Position numbers and translations under genes: made by a program. DNA of 63,886 nucleotides, taken from positions 1 to 63,886 of the forward strand of contig NZ_JAHQCS010000161.1 of NCBI RefSeq assembly GCF_019042215.1, written 5' to 3'. This stretch comes from Evansella tamaricis (lineage in GTDB: Bacteria > Bacillota > Bacilli > Bacillales > Salisediminibacteriaceae). Below, in pieces: positions 43,583 through 53,041 of this stretch. Under the pieces are notes generated by a model, which was given only the letters and a program-made list of their open reading frames with translations, did no database searches and was not told the origin of the DNA. How positions within the stretch are numbered: position 1 is the first letter of the stretch; every line of letters starts with the position of its first letter.

Positions 43583-46500
43583 GGAGTTACAAAAAATACT
43601 AGTGATCGGATCTGGTCCTATTGTAATTGGGCAGGCAGCTGAATTTGACTATGCGGGAACACAGGCATGTCTTGCATTGAAAGAAGAGGGCATGGAAGTG
43701 GTTCTTGTTAACAATAATCCGGCTACCATTATGACAGACCAGACGATAGCCGACCATGTATACATGGAACCTTTAGATGTGGAAACGATTGAATCCATTA
43801 TTACAAGGGAAAGGCCAGACGGAATGATTGGAACGTTAGGCGGTCAGACTGGTTTGAATTTGACAGTGGAACTTTGTGAGTTGGGGATTTTAGATAAATA
43901 CGGGGTGAAGCTGTTAGGTACATCTGTAGAGTCGATTCAAAAGGGAGAAGACCGAGAAAAGTTTCGTTCTCTAATGCTTGAAATAGGGGAACCTATTCCT
44001 GAATCTGCCATTGTGGAAAGTATCGAAGACGGATTTGCTTTCGTGAAAGAGGTTGGTTATCCGGTTATCATTCGCCCTGCATATACTCTCGGTGGTGCTG
44101 GTGGGGGATTTGCCTATGACGATGAAGAGTTTGAAACGGTCTTAAAGGGTGGTTTAAAGCTTAGTCCGATTCATCAAGTATTAGTGGAGAAGAGTATCAA
44201 AGGCTGGAAAGAAGTGGAGTACGAGGTCATGCGGGATGAAAATGACACGTGTACCATTGTATGTAACATGGAAAACATGGATCCGGTAGGTGTTCACACA
44301 GGAGACTCCATTGTCGTGGCCCCGTCTCAGACATTGACAGATGTCCAATATCAGATACTACGAAATTCTTCCTTGAAAGTTATCCGTGCGTTAAATGTAG
44401 TTGGGGGATGTAATATCCAATTTGCGTTGGATCCATCGTCTAATCATTACTACATCATTGAGGTGAATCCCAGGGTAAGTCGTTCCTCTGCACTGGCGTC
44501 TAAGGCAACGGGGTATCCCATTGCGCGGATTGCAGCAAAATGTGCTATCGGGTATCACTTAGATGAAATAGTAAATCCCATTACCGGGAACACCTTTGCA
44601 TCCTTTGAACCAGCATTGGATTATGTGGTCGTTAAGTTGCCCCGTTTTCCGTTCGATAAGTTTTCAGAAGGGGACCGAACCCTTGGAACACAGATGAAAG
44701 CTACCGGTGAGGTGATGGCGATTGATCGGTCATTTGAAGGGGCTTTAAACAAAGCACTCCGTTCCCTTGAAATGAATGTCCATAGCCTCCACTTCAAAGG
44801 GGTCAAATCGAAGTCAAATGTGGAACTGGAAGGTTTACTCGGTGTTCCGAACGATTTGAGATTGTTTGGCATAGGAGAAGCATTTTATCGAGGCTGGAGT
44901 CTTGATAAGGTAATGTCTTTAACCGAAATTGACTATTGGTTCCTCATGAAGGTAAAACGCATAGTGGAGATAGAAAAAAAGTTAGCTGATTATCCGTCAT
45001 TACAGGAGATCCCTTCGGACATCTGGAAACAGGCGAAAGGGATGAATGTGGGAGATGCAAGGATTGCGGAGATCACAGGAGTATTAGAAAAAGAGGTACG
45101 GAAGAAAACGGAGAGTGTTGGGTTAAAGCGAGCCTACAAGCTAGTGGATACTTGCGCAGCAGAATTCGATGCAGTGACTCCATATTATTACGGGACATGG
45201 CATGGTGCAGATGAAGTGGATTTATCCTCAAGTACTGGGAAAAAGAAAATCCTTGTCATTGGATCAGGACCGATCCGGATCGGTCAAGGAATCGAATTTG
45301 ATTATTGCTCTGTTCACGCAGCAATTGCCGTGAAGAAAAAAGGGTATGAAGCTATTGTTATCAATAATAATCCAGAAACGGTAAGTACAGACTATTCCGT
45401 TGCAGACCGACTCTATTTTGAGCCGTTGGCTGTGGAGGATGTGTTGGCAGTGATTCAAAAGGAACAAGTGGATGGGGTTTTAATTCAGTTTGGGGGCCAG
45501 ACGGCAATTAATCTAGCGAAAGAACTGGAAGAAGAGGGAGTTAATCTCCTTGGAACATCTACCGCATCCATTGATCAATTTGAGGACCGTCATCAGTTTT
45601 ATAATCTATTAAAGAATGAAAATATCCCCCATATCGCAGGTAACATGGCCTATCGACCGGAAGAGCTTGTAATGGAGGCAGAGAACCTTGGATATCCCGT
45701 ATTAATCCGTCCCTCGTATGTCATAGGTGGGCAATCCATGTTCATCTGCAACAATAAGTTGGAGCTTGAGCAGTATGTGAAACGTATTGAGGAAGTTGGG
45801 AATGAACGTTCTTGGCCATTACTGGTGGATCAATATTTGCCAGGGACAGAATGTGAAATAGATGTTATTAGTGATGGAAAGACGATTCTTGTTCCAGGTA
45901 TTTTTGAGCATTTGGAAAAAGCAGGAGTGCACTCCGGAGACAGTATTGCCATGTTCCCCCCCGTATCGTTATCGGAGGAGATAAAAGCAAGATTGATAGA
46001 GTATGGGGAGAAGATTGCAAAGGCAGCACCAATTATTGGGATGATGAATATACAGTTTGTTATACATGAAGAAACAGTGTATGTGCTTGAGGTAAACCCC
46101 CGGTCGTCTCGTACGGTTCCCATTATGAGTAAAGTAACCGGTGTCCCAATGATTGAGTTGGCAACACATGTCCAGTTAGGTGATGACTTAAAAGTGTTGT
46201 ATCCTGCCACCGGCCTAATGAAGGAACCGGCATTTTATTCCATCAAAACACCTATTTTTTCCGCCAGTAAGTTAAAGGGTGTGGATCATGTGCTTGGACC
46301 GGAGATGAAATCTACAGGGGAAGTGCTGGGTCTTGGAGTGACGTGGGAAGAGGCATTTGGAAAAACGTTGTCAGCGTTTGGAAAGGTGGCATCCGTCAGT
46401 GGGAAACAACGGTTGTTTTGTTCCATCTCTGACCGATGGAAAAAGGAGAGTGTCCTGTTGATTCAGGAGTTTGTGAACCGTGGTTATGAGGTGGTTGCTA

Positions 46501-46835
46501 CGGAAGGGACTGGTGAGTTTCTAAAGGAGAATGGAATCGACCCGGCTATTGTACCGAAATCAAAGGATGATTTACGGGATTACTGGAAGGGGAATACCCC
46601 AACGGTTGTCTTAAATATACCAAGTCAAGGTCGTGACAAAACGAAGGCTGGTTTTGGAATTAGGGAGTTGGCGGTGGAGTATTCTGTACCGTATTTTACG
46701 AGTTTTGAGACGTTGAAGGCATACATGGGAGCGGTGACGAATGATGGTGCAAGAACAGCACAATGTTCGCCACGAACGCTTATGGAATATCATACATTGA
46801 ATGGGGTGGAAACATGTCAGTTGTTAAAAAATTAA
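43569..46835 (+). CDS. carB: Carbamoyl-phosphate synthase large subunit (arginine-linked)
   Basis: The 1088-residue large subunit makes carbamoyl phosphate from bicarbonate, ammonia and two ATP. It has duplicated ATP-grasp halves, each starting with a similar motif (KILVIGSGPIVIGQAAEFDYAG near residue 9; KKILVIGSGPIRIGQGIEFDYC near residue 560). An oligomerisation region lies between them, and a C-terminal allosteric MGS-like domain follows from about 935 (RLFCSISDRWKKESVLLIQEF). All catalytic motifs, including NPRVSRSSALASKATGYP and NPRSSRTVPIMSKVTG, are intact. It overlaps argF by 22 bases. Confidence 0.96.
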   Translation: MPKHKELQKILVIGSGPIVIGQAAEFDYAGTQACLALKEEGMEVVLVNNNPATIMTDQTIADHVYMEPLDVETIESIITRERPDGMIGTLGGQTGLNLTVELCELGILDKYGVKLLGTSVESIQKGEDREKFRSLMLEIGEPIPESAIVESIEDGFAFVKEVGYPVIIRPAYTLGGAGGGFAYDDEEFETVLKGGLKLSPIHQVLVEKSIKGWKEVEYEVMRDENDTCTIVCNMENMDPVGVHTGDSIVVAPSQTLTDVQYQILRNSSLKVIRALNVVGGCNIQFALDPSSNHYYIIEVNPRVSRSSALASKATGYPIARIAAKCAIGYHLDEIVNPITGNTFASFEPALDYVVVKLPRFPFDKFSEGDRTLGTQMKATGEVMAIDRSFEGALNKALRSLEMNVHSLHFKGVKSKSNVELEGLLGVPNDLRLFGIGEAFYRGWSLDKVMSLTEIDYWFLMKVKRIVEIEKKLADYPSLQEIPSDIWKQAKGMNVGDARIAEITGVLEKEVRKKTESVGLKRAYKLVDTCAAEFDAVTPYYYGTWHGADEVDLSSSTGKKKILVIGSGPIRIGQGIEFDYCSVHAAIAVKKKGYEAIVINNNPETVSTDYSVADRLYFEPLAVEDVLAVIQKEQVDGVLIQFGGQTAINLAKELEEEGVNLLGTSTASIDQFEDRHQFYNLLKNENIPHIAGNMAYRPEELVMEAENLGYPVLIRPSYVIGGQSMFICNNKLELEQYVKRIEEVGNERSWPLLVDQYLPGTECEIDVISDGKTILVPGIFEHLEKAGVHSGDSIAMFPPVSLSEEIKARLIEYGEKIAKAAPIIGMMNIQFVIHEETVYVLEVNPRSSRTVPIMSKVTGVPMIELATHVQLGDDLKVLYPATGLMKEPAFYSIKTPIFSASKLKGVDHVLGPEMKSTGEVLGLGVTWEEAFGKTLSAFGKVASVSGKQRLFCSISDRWKKESVLLIQEFVNRGYEVVATEGTGEFLKENGIDPAIVPKSKDDLRDYWKGNTPTVVLNIPSQGRDKTKAGFGIRELAVEYSVPYFTSFETLKAYMGAVTNDGARTAQCSPRTLMEYHTLNGVETCQLLKN

Positions 46836-47803
46836 GTGATTACAGTGGGGCGGGCCAGGCAGTGAAAGAAAAATTAAAGGGAAAAGACTTTCTAACTCTC
46901 GGTGATTTCAGTGGTGCGGAAATTCAGTATTTACTGAAAGAGGCATTGGAGTTAAAGGAGAAACAGAAGAAGGGTATTCCCCATCCTTACTTAAAAGGGA
47001 AAACGCTTGGGATGGTATTTGAGAAGTCTTCCACCCGAACGCGGGTATCTTTTGAAGTGGGAATGCTTCAATTAGGTGGCCATGCGATCTTTTTGAGTTC
47101 AAAGGACATACAGTTAGGTCGGGGAGAAACGGTTTCTGATACTGCTAAGGTCCTTGCTAGATATGTGGATGGACTGATGGTAAGAACGTTTGCTCATGAC
47201 GCGATCATTGAATTCGCGGAGGCATCATCGGTTCCGGTGATCAACGGATTGACGGATTTGCATCATCCGGCACAAGTATTAGCAGACCTCTTGACGATAA
47301 TGGAACATAAAGGGAACTTAGCAGGGTTGAAAGTCTGTTTCTTAGGGGACGGGAATAATAATATGGCCCATTCATTAATGGAAGGTGCTGTGAAAGTAGG
47401 AATGGATATATCGGTGGCGTGTCCTGAAGGTTTTGAGCCTGATACTAGTATTTTGGAAAAGGTACAGGAAGAAGCTGTGTCGGTTGGATGTCATGTGGTT
47501 GTAACGGATGATCCAGTGAAAGCTATAACTGGTGCCGATGTGGTCATTACAGATGTCTGGGCGAGTATGGGGCAAGAATCGGAACAGGCACAAAGAATGG
47601 AAGCTTTAAAGTCCTATCAAGTAAATGGGGAATTGGTTAAACATGCAAAGGATGATTATATCTTTTTACATTGTTTGCCTGCTCATCGGGACGAAGAAGT
47701 GACAGGGGATATACTGGATGGCACTCACTCCGTTGTGTTTGACGAGGCAGAGAACCGGTTACATGCACAAAAGGCTCTCATGAAGCTGCTGATGGAAGAT
47801 TAA
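46814..47803 (+). CDS. argF: Ornithine carbamoyltransferase
   Basis: ArgF condenses ornithine and carbamoyl phosphate to citrulline. The 329-residue product starts at ATG 46814 after GGGGTGG inside carB; the first ten residues are poorly conserved. The carbamoyl-phosphate loop FEKSSTRTRVSFEVG, the HPxQ-type HHPAQVLADLLT, DVWASMGQE and HCLPAHRDEEVT (ornithine loop) are present. The overlap with carB should give coupled synthesis and may help channel carbamoyl phosphate. It is the last gene of the first arg operon; no clear terminator follows. Confidence 0.97.
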   Translation: MSVVKKLSDYSGAGQAVKEKLKGKDFLTLGDFSGAEIQYLLKEALELKEKQKKGIPHPYLKGKTLGMVFEKSSTRTRVSFEVGMLQLGGHAIFLSSKDIQLGRGETVSDTAKVLARYVDGLMVRTFAHDAIIEFAEASSVPVINGLTDLHHPAQVLADLLTIMEHKGNLAGLKVCFLGDGNNNMAHSLMEGAVKVGMDISVACPEGFEPDTSILEKVQEEAVSVGCHVVVTDDPVKAITGADVVITDVWASMGQESEQAQRMEALKSYQVNGELVKHAKDDYIFLHCLPAHRDEEVTGDILDGTHSVVFDEAENRLHAQKALMKLLMED

Positions 47804-47831
47804 TTTTTTTGTGGAATTTTTTTGTTTTGGG

Positions 47832-47860
47832 TTGCATAAAAATTCGTATGGATATATAAT
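47832..47860 (+). promoter_or_regulatory. argG promoter with ARG box over the -35 region
   Basis: TTGCAT (47832-47837), 17 bases, TATAAT (47855-47860), 35 bases before argG. TTGCATAAAAATTCGTAT shares its first 12 bases with the argC promoter and resembles an ARG box half-site pair, so ArgR/AhrC repression is predicted. Confidence 0.75.
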
Positions 47861-47895
47861 AATTCAAAACAAGGTTATGTGAGGAGAGGTATATC

Positions 47896-49128
47896 ATGAG
47901 TAAAGGAAAAGTGGTTTTAGCATATTCCGGCGGACTGGATACGTCCGTTTCAATTAAATGGATACAGGAAAACTATGGTTATGATGTCATTGCATTAGGT
48001 TTGGATGTGGGCGAAGGGAAAGATCTAGAAGCGGTGAAAAATAAAGCCCTTGAAGTTGGAGCAATTAAGTCCATTTCCGTAGATGCGAAGGAATTGCTTG
48101 CGAAGGAATATATATTACCTGCCTTAAAATCCAATTGTCTATATGAAGGGAAGTATCCAATATCATCGGCAATATCCCGACCACTGATTTCAAAACTCTT
48201 GGTGGAGGTTGCGGAGCAAGAAGGTGCTGTGGCAGTGGCTCACGGTTGTACAGGAAAAGGGAACGACCAAGTTCGGTTTGATGTATCGATCGCGGCACTA
48301 AATCCTGATTTAGAAGTTCTTGCACCTGTTCGTGAATGGGGAATGAACCGGGATGAAGAAATTGAATATGCAAAACTACACAATATTCCTGTACCTGTGG
48401 ATGTCAATAAACCGTATTCGATCGATGCGAATATTTGGGGGCGCGCTTGTGAGGCCGGGGTGTTAGAGGACACTTGGGCAGAAGCACCCGAAGAAGCATT
48501 TGACTGGACGGCACCTATTTCCATGACTCCAGATGAAGCGGAGTATGTTGAAATTGAGTTTGATAAAGGCGTACCGGTGGCACTGAACGGAGAATCCCTT
48601 GGATTGGTTGATATCATTGAGAAATTGAACTATATTGGGGGGAAACATGGTGTTGGCCGAATTGACCATGTGGAAAATCGTCTAGTGGGTATTAAATCCC
48701 GAGAAGTGTATGAAAATCCTGCGGCACTGATTTTAATTAATGCACATAAAGAGCTGGAATTGTTGACACTGACTCGTGAGGTAACCCAGTTTAAAAGTGA
48801 TATCGATAATAAAATGACTCAAATTATTTATGACGGTCTATGGTATTCTCCACTAAAAGCTGCTTTGGATGCATTTGTGGAGGAAACTCAACAGGTCGTT
48901 TCCGGAAAAATCCGAGTGAAACTTCATAAAGGTAATTTAATGGTCGTTGGACGACAATCTGAAAACAGCTTATATAATGAGGCGCTTGCCACTTATTCCA
49001 AAGGGGATGCGTTTGATCATAGTGCTGCAGTTGGATTTATTAAATTACATGGACTTAGTACTAAGGTGTACTCAGAGGTTCATAAAAAAGATCCTGTGTC
49101 ATCAAGTAAACTCACTCCGTCAAAGTAA
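47896..49128 (+). CDS. argG: Argininosuccinate synthase
   Basis: ArgG joins citrulline and aspartate using ATP. The 410-residue product has the PP-loop [17 protein letters not shown] at its N-terminus, [15 protein letters not shown] for ATP, and [20 protein letters not shown], all family signatures. GAGGAGAGG lies six bases before the ATG. It has its own ARG-box promoter and is separated from argH by a strong hairpin. Confidence 0.97.
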   Translation: MSKGKVVLAYSGGLDTSVSIKWIQENYGYDVIALGLDVGEGKDLEAVKNKALEVGAIKSISVDAKELLAKEYILPALKSNCLYEGKYPISSAISRPLISKLLVEVAEQEGAVAVAHGCTGKGNDQVRFDVSIAALNPDLEVLAPVREWGMNRDEEIEYAKLHNIPVPVDVNKPYSIDANIWGRACEAGVLEDTWAEAPEEAFDWTAPISMTPDEAEYVEIEFDKGVPVALNGESLGLVDIIEKLNYIGGKHGVGRIDHVENRLVGIKSREVYENPAALILINAHKELELLTLTREVTQFKSDIDNKMTQIIYDGLWYSPLKAALDAFVEETQQVVSGKIRVKLHKGNLMVVGRQSENSLYNEALATYSKGDAFDHSAAVGFIKLHGLSTKVYSEVHKKDPVSSSKLTPSK

Positions 49129-49150
49129 GAGACTAAGAGGATTTAGGTTC

Positions 49151-49212
49151 ACATAAAATGATTTTTCATGTGGTTCGGGTGGTGTGAAAACTGTCCCGGA
49201 CCTATTTTATGT
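49151..49212 (+). other. Two-stage stem-loop between argG and argH
   Basis: The outer arms ACATAAAAT / ATTTTATGT and the inner arms GGTTCGGG / CCCGGACC (one G-U) form one long structure of about 62 bases, starting 22 bases after argG. There is no T-run directly after it, so it is a poor terminator. It may stabilise the 3' end of the argG message or be a processing site. Confidence 0.5.
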
Positions 49213-49306
49213 TAAGTGATATTTGGATTCAAATGGTAAAAGCAGTATTATATTTGTAAGGAACACAGTTGGTGATTAGTAAGGTTTTCTAAAAGGAGGA
49301 GCACAT

Positions 49307-50686
49307 ATGTCTAAGCTTTGGGGCGGACGATTCACAAAAGAAACAAATAAACTAGTGGAAGAACTGACGGCATCTATTTCCTTTGACCAGAAGCTTGCGA
49401 AGGAAGATATTCAAGGGAGCTTAGCCCATGTACAGATGTTAGGTGAACAGAATATTATCTCTAAAGAGGACGCAGATAAAATTGCAAAAGGACTAAACGT
49501 GGTTGGGGAAAAATTGGAAAAGGGTGAACTATCCTATTCTATCGCACACGAAGATATCCATATGAACATCGAAAAATTTTTAATCGATGAGATCGGACCA
49601 GTAGGAGGAAAACTTCACACAGGCCGGAGCCGAAACGATCAAGTGGCAACGGACATGCATATATACTTAAAGAACCATACGGAAGAGATCATTAAATTGG
49701 TAGAATCGGTTCAGGGGGCGATCGTGGAACAGGCGGAAAAGAATATTGATACTATACTTCCAGGATATACCCACTTGCAGCGAGCACAACCGATTTCTTT
49801 CGCTCATCATTTGCTCACCTACTTCTGGATGCTTGAACGTGATAAGGGGCGACTTGTTGACAGTCTTGATCGAGTTAATTGGCTCCCCCTTGGGGCAGGG
49901 GCACTGGCCGGAACGACTTTTCCCATTGATCGAGAACGGACTGCAGAATTATTAGGATTTGAGCATGTGTATCCGAATAGTATAGATGCGGTGAGTGACA
50001 GGGACTTTATTTTAGAATTTCTCTCCACTGCATCCATCATGATGATGCATATATCAAGGCTTTCGGAAGAATTAGTAATTTGGAGCAGTCAGGAGTTTCA
50101 ATTTGTGGAATTGGATGACTCCTTCTGTACAGGTTCAAGCATCATGCCGCAGAAGAAGAATCCGGATGTCCCAGAACTCCTTCGGGCAAAAACGGGACGC
50201 GTCTATGGAAATCTAATGGGACTGTTGACTGTCCTAAAAGGGTTACCACTTGCTTATAATAAAGATATGCAAGAGGATAAAGAGGGAATGTTCGATACAG
50301 TGGAAACTGTGGAAGGATCACTCCAACTATTGGCTCCGATGATCGAAACGATGGTGGTAAATCACGATAAGATGCGACTGGCAACGAACCAGGACTATTC
50401 GAATGCAACGGACATTGCCGATTACCTAGTAACTAAAGGAATGCCTTTCCGTGAGGCGCACGAGGTCATTGGAAAAATAGTGTTGGATGGGATTAAACAA
50501 AGTAAGTTTTTGTTAGACATGAGTTTGGATGAATTTCAAAAATATAGTCCATTGTTCAAGGAAGATATATTTAAAGTGTTAACTCCAGAACACGTGGTAA
50601 GTGCACGGAATAGTTATGGTGGTACATCCCAAAGTCAAGTGGCAAAGCAAATCATCCTTGCGAAAGATAAATTAAGGAAACTTTAA
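49307..50686 (+). CDS. argH: Argininosuccinate lyase
   Basis: ArgH cleaves argininosuccinate to arginine and fumarate, the last step. The 459-residue product has the fumarase/aspartase superfamily signature [12 protein letters not shown] with the catalytic Ser, plus [17 protein letters not shown] and [26 protein letters not shown] lies six bases before the ATG. It is probably co-transcribed with argG across the hairpin; no separate ARG box was seen. A strong terminator follows. Confidence 0.97.
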   Translation: MSKLWGGRFTKETNKLVEELTASISFDQKLAKEDIQGSLAHVQMLGEQNIISKEDADKIAKGLNVVGEKLEKGELSYSIAHEDIHMNIEKFLIDEIGPVGGKLHTGRSRNDQVATDMHIYLKNHTEEIIKLVESVQGAIVEQAEKNIDTILPGYTHLQRAQPISFAHHLLTYFWMLERDKGRLVDSLDRVNWLPLGAGALAGTTFPIDRERTAELLGFEHVYPNSIDAVSDRDFILEFLSTASIMMMHISRLSEELVIWSSQEFQFVELDDSFCTGSSIMPQKKNPDVPELLRAKTGRVYGNLMGLLTVLKGLPLAYNKDMQEDKEGMFDTVETVEGSLQLLAPMIETMVVNHDKMRLATNQDYSNATDIADYLVTKGMPFREAHEVIGKIVLDGIKQSKFLLDMSLDEFQKYSPLFKEDIFKVLTPEHVVSARNSYGGTSQSQVAKQIILAKDKLRKL

Positions 50687-50691
50687 ATAGG

Positions 50692-50736
50692 AAGGCTGTC
50701 AAAGCACTATGTTGCGTGCTCTGGCAGCCTTTTTTG
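50692..50736 (+). terminator. Terminator of argH
   Basis: AAGGCTGTCAAAGCAC pairs with GTGCTCTGGCAGCCTT over 16 positions with few mismatches and is followed by six T, just after the argH stop. Confidence 0.92.
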
Positions 50737-50740
50737 AAAT

Positions 50741-50784
50741 AACGGGGCACTTCGCTCGTGTCCATAGGCGCTTGCGCTTTTCTT
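50741..50784. repeat. Dispersed intergenic repeat, family B, short copy
   Basis: GGGGCACTTCG...CTCGTGTCCATAGGCGCTTGCGCTTTTCT matches the ends of the copies at 118-226 and 55120-55214 but lacks their middle. It touches the 3' end of mtnE. Confidence 0.65.
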
Positions 50785-51961
50785 AATAAGTGAATATACC
50801 TAGTTTTTCAATTCTGCGAACAGCTTCCACTAAACGTTCTTCGGTATCTAATAAACCAACCCGTAAAAAACCTTCTCCAAATTTTCCGAATCCGTTTCCT
50901 GGTGCTGTCATGACATGGGCTTTTTCCAACAGAATGTCTGCAAATTCTTCCGATGTATACTCCTTTGGAACGGGTAACCAACAAAAAAACGATCCTTTCG
51001 GTGATTCCACTTTCCAGCCTATCGTATTTAAATGCTTGATAAAGGTGTCCCGACGGCTTTCATAAGTTCTTCGCAGTTCCACAGCAGATCTTTGATCCCC
51101 TGTGAGAGCTTCCGCGGCTGCCTTTTGAATCCCACCAAACAAACTGCAGTGAATATGGTCTTGTAAAAGATTTAAATGTTCAATTACGGAGGGGTTACCA
51201 ACCGCGAACGCGACTCGCCACCCTGCCATGTTGTATGTCTTAGAGAGGGTATACATTTCCACCCCCACGTCTTTCGCCCCTTCTGACTGCAGGAAACTGG
51301 GAGGTTTAACACCATCGTATCCTATGGAACCATAGGCAAAGTCATGGACTACACAAATATGATGTTTCCTTGCGATTTCTACCGTTTTATCAAAGAAGTC
51401 CGTTGTTGCTGTAGCAGCTGTTGGATTATTAGGGTAGTTTAAAAACATTAGTTTTGATTTTTTTAAAATGTCATTGTCCAGTTTAGTGTAATCTGGTAAA
51501 AAATGATTTTCTTTTAATAGAGGCATGAACGCCATTTTACCTTGTGCCAAGGCAATTCCAGACCAATAGTCAGGGTAACCTGGATCAGGAACGAGGACCG
51601 TATCTCCTGGATTTAAGATACAACGGCTAATCTCCACTAGGCCTGATTTCGCTCCGAAGAGGACAGCCACCTCTGAATTGGGGTCTAGTTCCACGTTATA
51701 TTCCCGTTTATAATAGGCGCAAATCGCTTCTTTAAGGAATCCATATCCACGAAAGGGGGAATATTTATGGAAATTTGGTTGTGTTGCGGCGGTTTGTAAT
51801 TCAGCTACGATGTGAGGTGGGGTTGGCAAATCTGGATTTCCTTGACCTAAATTAATAATGTCATGTCCTTCATTTTTAAGTTTCTGAACTTTTTGAACAA
51901 GCTTGGCGAAAAACTGTTCAGGTAATTCCTTTAATGTGTTGGAAGGTTCAAAGTTTACCAT
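50783..51961 (-). CDS. mtnE: PLP-dependent aminotransferase, MtnE-like (methionine salvage)
   Basis: In Bacillus, MtnE transaminates 2-keto-4-methylthiobutyrate to methionine, mainly with glutamine as donor. The 392-residue fold-type I aminotransferase has INLGQGNPDLPTPPHIV, LNYPNNPT, HDFAYGSIGYDG and the PLP lysine in LSKTYNMAGWR. It is divergent from a nitrilase-family gene of the MtnU type, the same pair known in B. subtilis (ykrV-ykrU), which supports the assignment over a general alanine or aspartate aminotransferase. No S-box leader is present. The 3' end runs into a family B repeat. Confidence 0.85.
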   Translation of the reverse strand: MVNFEPSNTLKELPEQFFAKLVQKVQKLKNEGHDIINLGQGNPDLPTPPHIVAELQTAATQPNFHKYSPFRGYGFLKEAICAYYKREYNVELDPNSEVAVLFGAKSGLVEISRCILNPGDTVLVPDPGYPDYWSGIALAQGKMAFMPLLKENHFLPDYTKLDNDILKKSKLMFLNYPNNPTAATATTDFFDKTVEIARKHHICVVHDFAYGSIGYDGVKPPSFLQSEGAKDVGVEMYTLSKTYNMAGWRVAFAVGNPSVIEHLNLLQDHIHCSLFGGIQKAAAEALTGDQRSAVELRRTYESRRDTFIKHLNTIGWKVESPKGSFFCWLPVPKEYTSEEFADILLEKAHVMTAPGNGFGKFGEGFLRVGLLDTEERLVEAVRRIEKLGIFTY

Positions 51962-52163
51962 AGTCGATCACACTCCATCTAAAAATCTCCTTTTAGTTTA
52001 ACACGAAAGAGTTTCTGATTCTTTGTTCAATAACATGAAAAAATATGTGTATCGTATTGTTGTGATTCATAAGCATTTTATGTTCAGAGTTTCTACGTAC
52101 ATGGTAGACTAAAACTAACAAATTTCAGGAAAGAGTTGAAGATAAAAAGGAAAGGTGGTTTGA

Positions 52164-52955
52164 ATGAAATTAAAAACAGCAGTAATACAAATGGATATAG
52201 CCTTTGGAAAACCTGAACTAAACTATACCTACGTGGAGCGGAAAATCCGGGAGGTTACCTCCCATGGGAACCTAGATATCATCGTCCTCCCAGAGTTATG
52301 GACAACAGGGTATGACTTAACGAGATTAGATGATATTGCAGATAATGGGGCAGAAACAAGCAAAGGTTTATTATCGAAGCTTGCGAAAGAATTTCGTGTA
52401 AATATAATCGGTGGCTCTGTTGCGAAAAAGACAGAAAAAGGGATAACGAACACGATGCTTGTCTTTGATCGGGATGGAGAAGTTCAGAAGGAATACAGCA
52501 AGGCCCATTTGTTTCGATTAATGGATGAGGAGAAGTATCTTAAGGAAGGAAATGAAGATGGACTCTTCTTAGTGGATGGGGAACAATGTGCCGGGGTCAT
52601 ATGTTACGATATACGATTCCCAGAATGGATCCGGACACATATGATTAAAGATACAAAAGTGCTTTTTGTTGTGGCAGAGTGGCCGAAACCGAGAATCGAT
52701 CATTGGAAAACACTTCTAATGAGTAGAGCCATAGAAAATCAGTGTTATGTGGTGGCCTGTAATCGGATAGGATCTGACCCTAATAATGAGTTTGGGGGAA
52801 AATCAATGATTATTGGTCCTTGGGGAGAAATTATGGCAGAAGGTGCCGAGGAGGAAACGGTCCTTTTTGGAGAACTGGAGTTTGAAGAGGTGAAAAAAGT
52901 TCGTAAAACGATTCCTATTTTTAGTGACCGTCGGACGGAGCTTTATAAATTATAA
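52164..52955 (+). CDS. mtnU: Nitrilase-family omega-amidase, MtnU-like
   Basis: This is a 263-residue carbon-nitrogen hydrolase. The catalytic triad is visible: Glu in VLPELWTTGYDL, Lys in KEYSKAHLF and Cys in GVICYDIRFPEW. MtnU-type enzymes hydrolyse 2-ketoglutaramate, the by-product when MtnE uses glutamine, which pulls the transamination forward. GGAAAGGTGG lies before the ATG. The remainder of the mtn pathway is not in the window. Confidence 0.87.
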   Translation: MKLKTAVIQMDIAFGKPELNYTYVERKIREVTSHGNLDIIVLPELWTTGYDLTRLDDIADNGAETSKGLLSKLAKEFRVNIIGGSVAKKTEKGITNTMLVFDRDGEVQKEYSKAHLFRLMDEEKYLKEGNEDGLFLVDGEQCAGVICYDIRFPEWIRTHMIKDTKVLFVVAEWPKPRIDHWKTLLMSRAIENQCYVVACNRIGSDPNNEFGGKSMIIGPWGEIMAEGAEEETVLFGELEFEEVKKVRKTIPIFSDRRTELYKL

Positions 52956-53041
52956 ACGGACCGACACCAAAAAAACACATAGTAAGTGTTAGGGCAACTA
53001 GCGTTTTTCCAGAATAGTCTTTTAAAAAAGGGGGTGCTGTC

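Noticed and set aside
46763-46813. Extended N-terminus for ArgF
   Set aside because: The extra 17 codons overlap carB and match no ornithine carbamoyltransferase; ATG 46814 has a GGGGTGG site and gives the family N-terminus.
51962-52163. S-box (SAM riboswitch) between mtnE and mtnU, and before metA
   Set aside because: No CTTATCAAGAGAGG-like start or matching distal elements on either strand; the metA leader predicted from its promoter is only about 35 bases.
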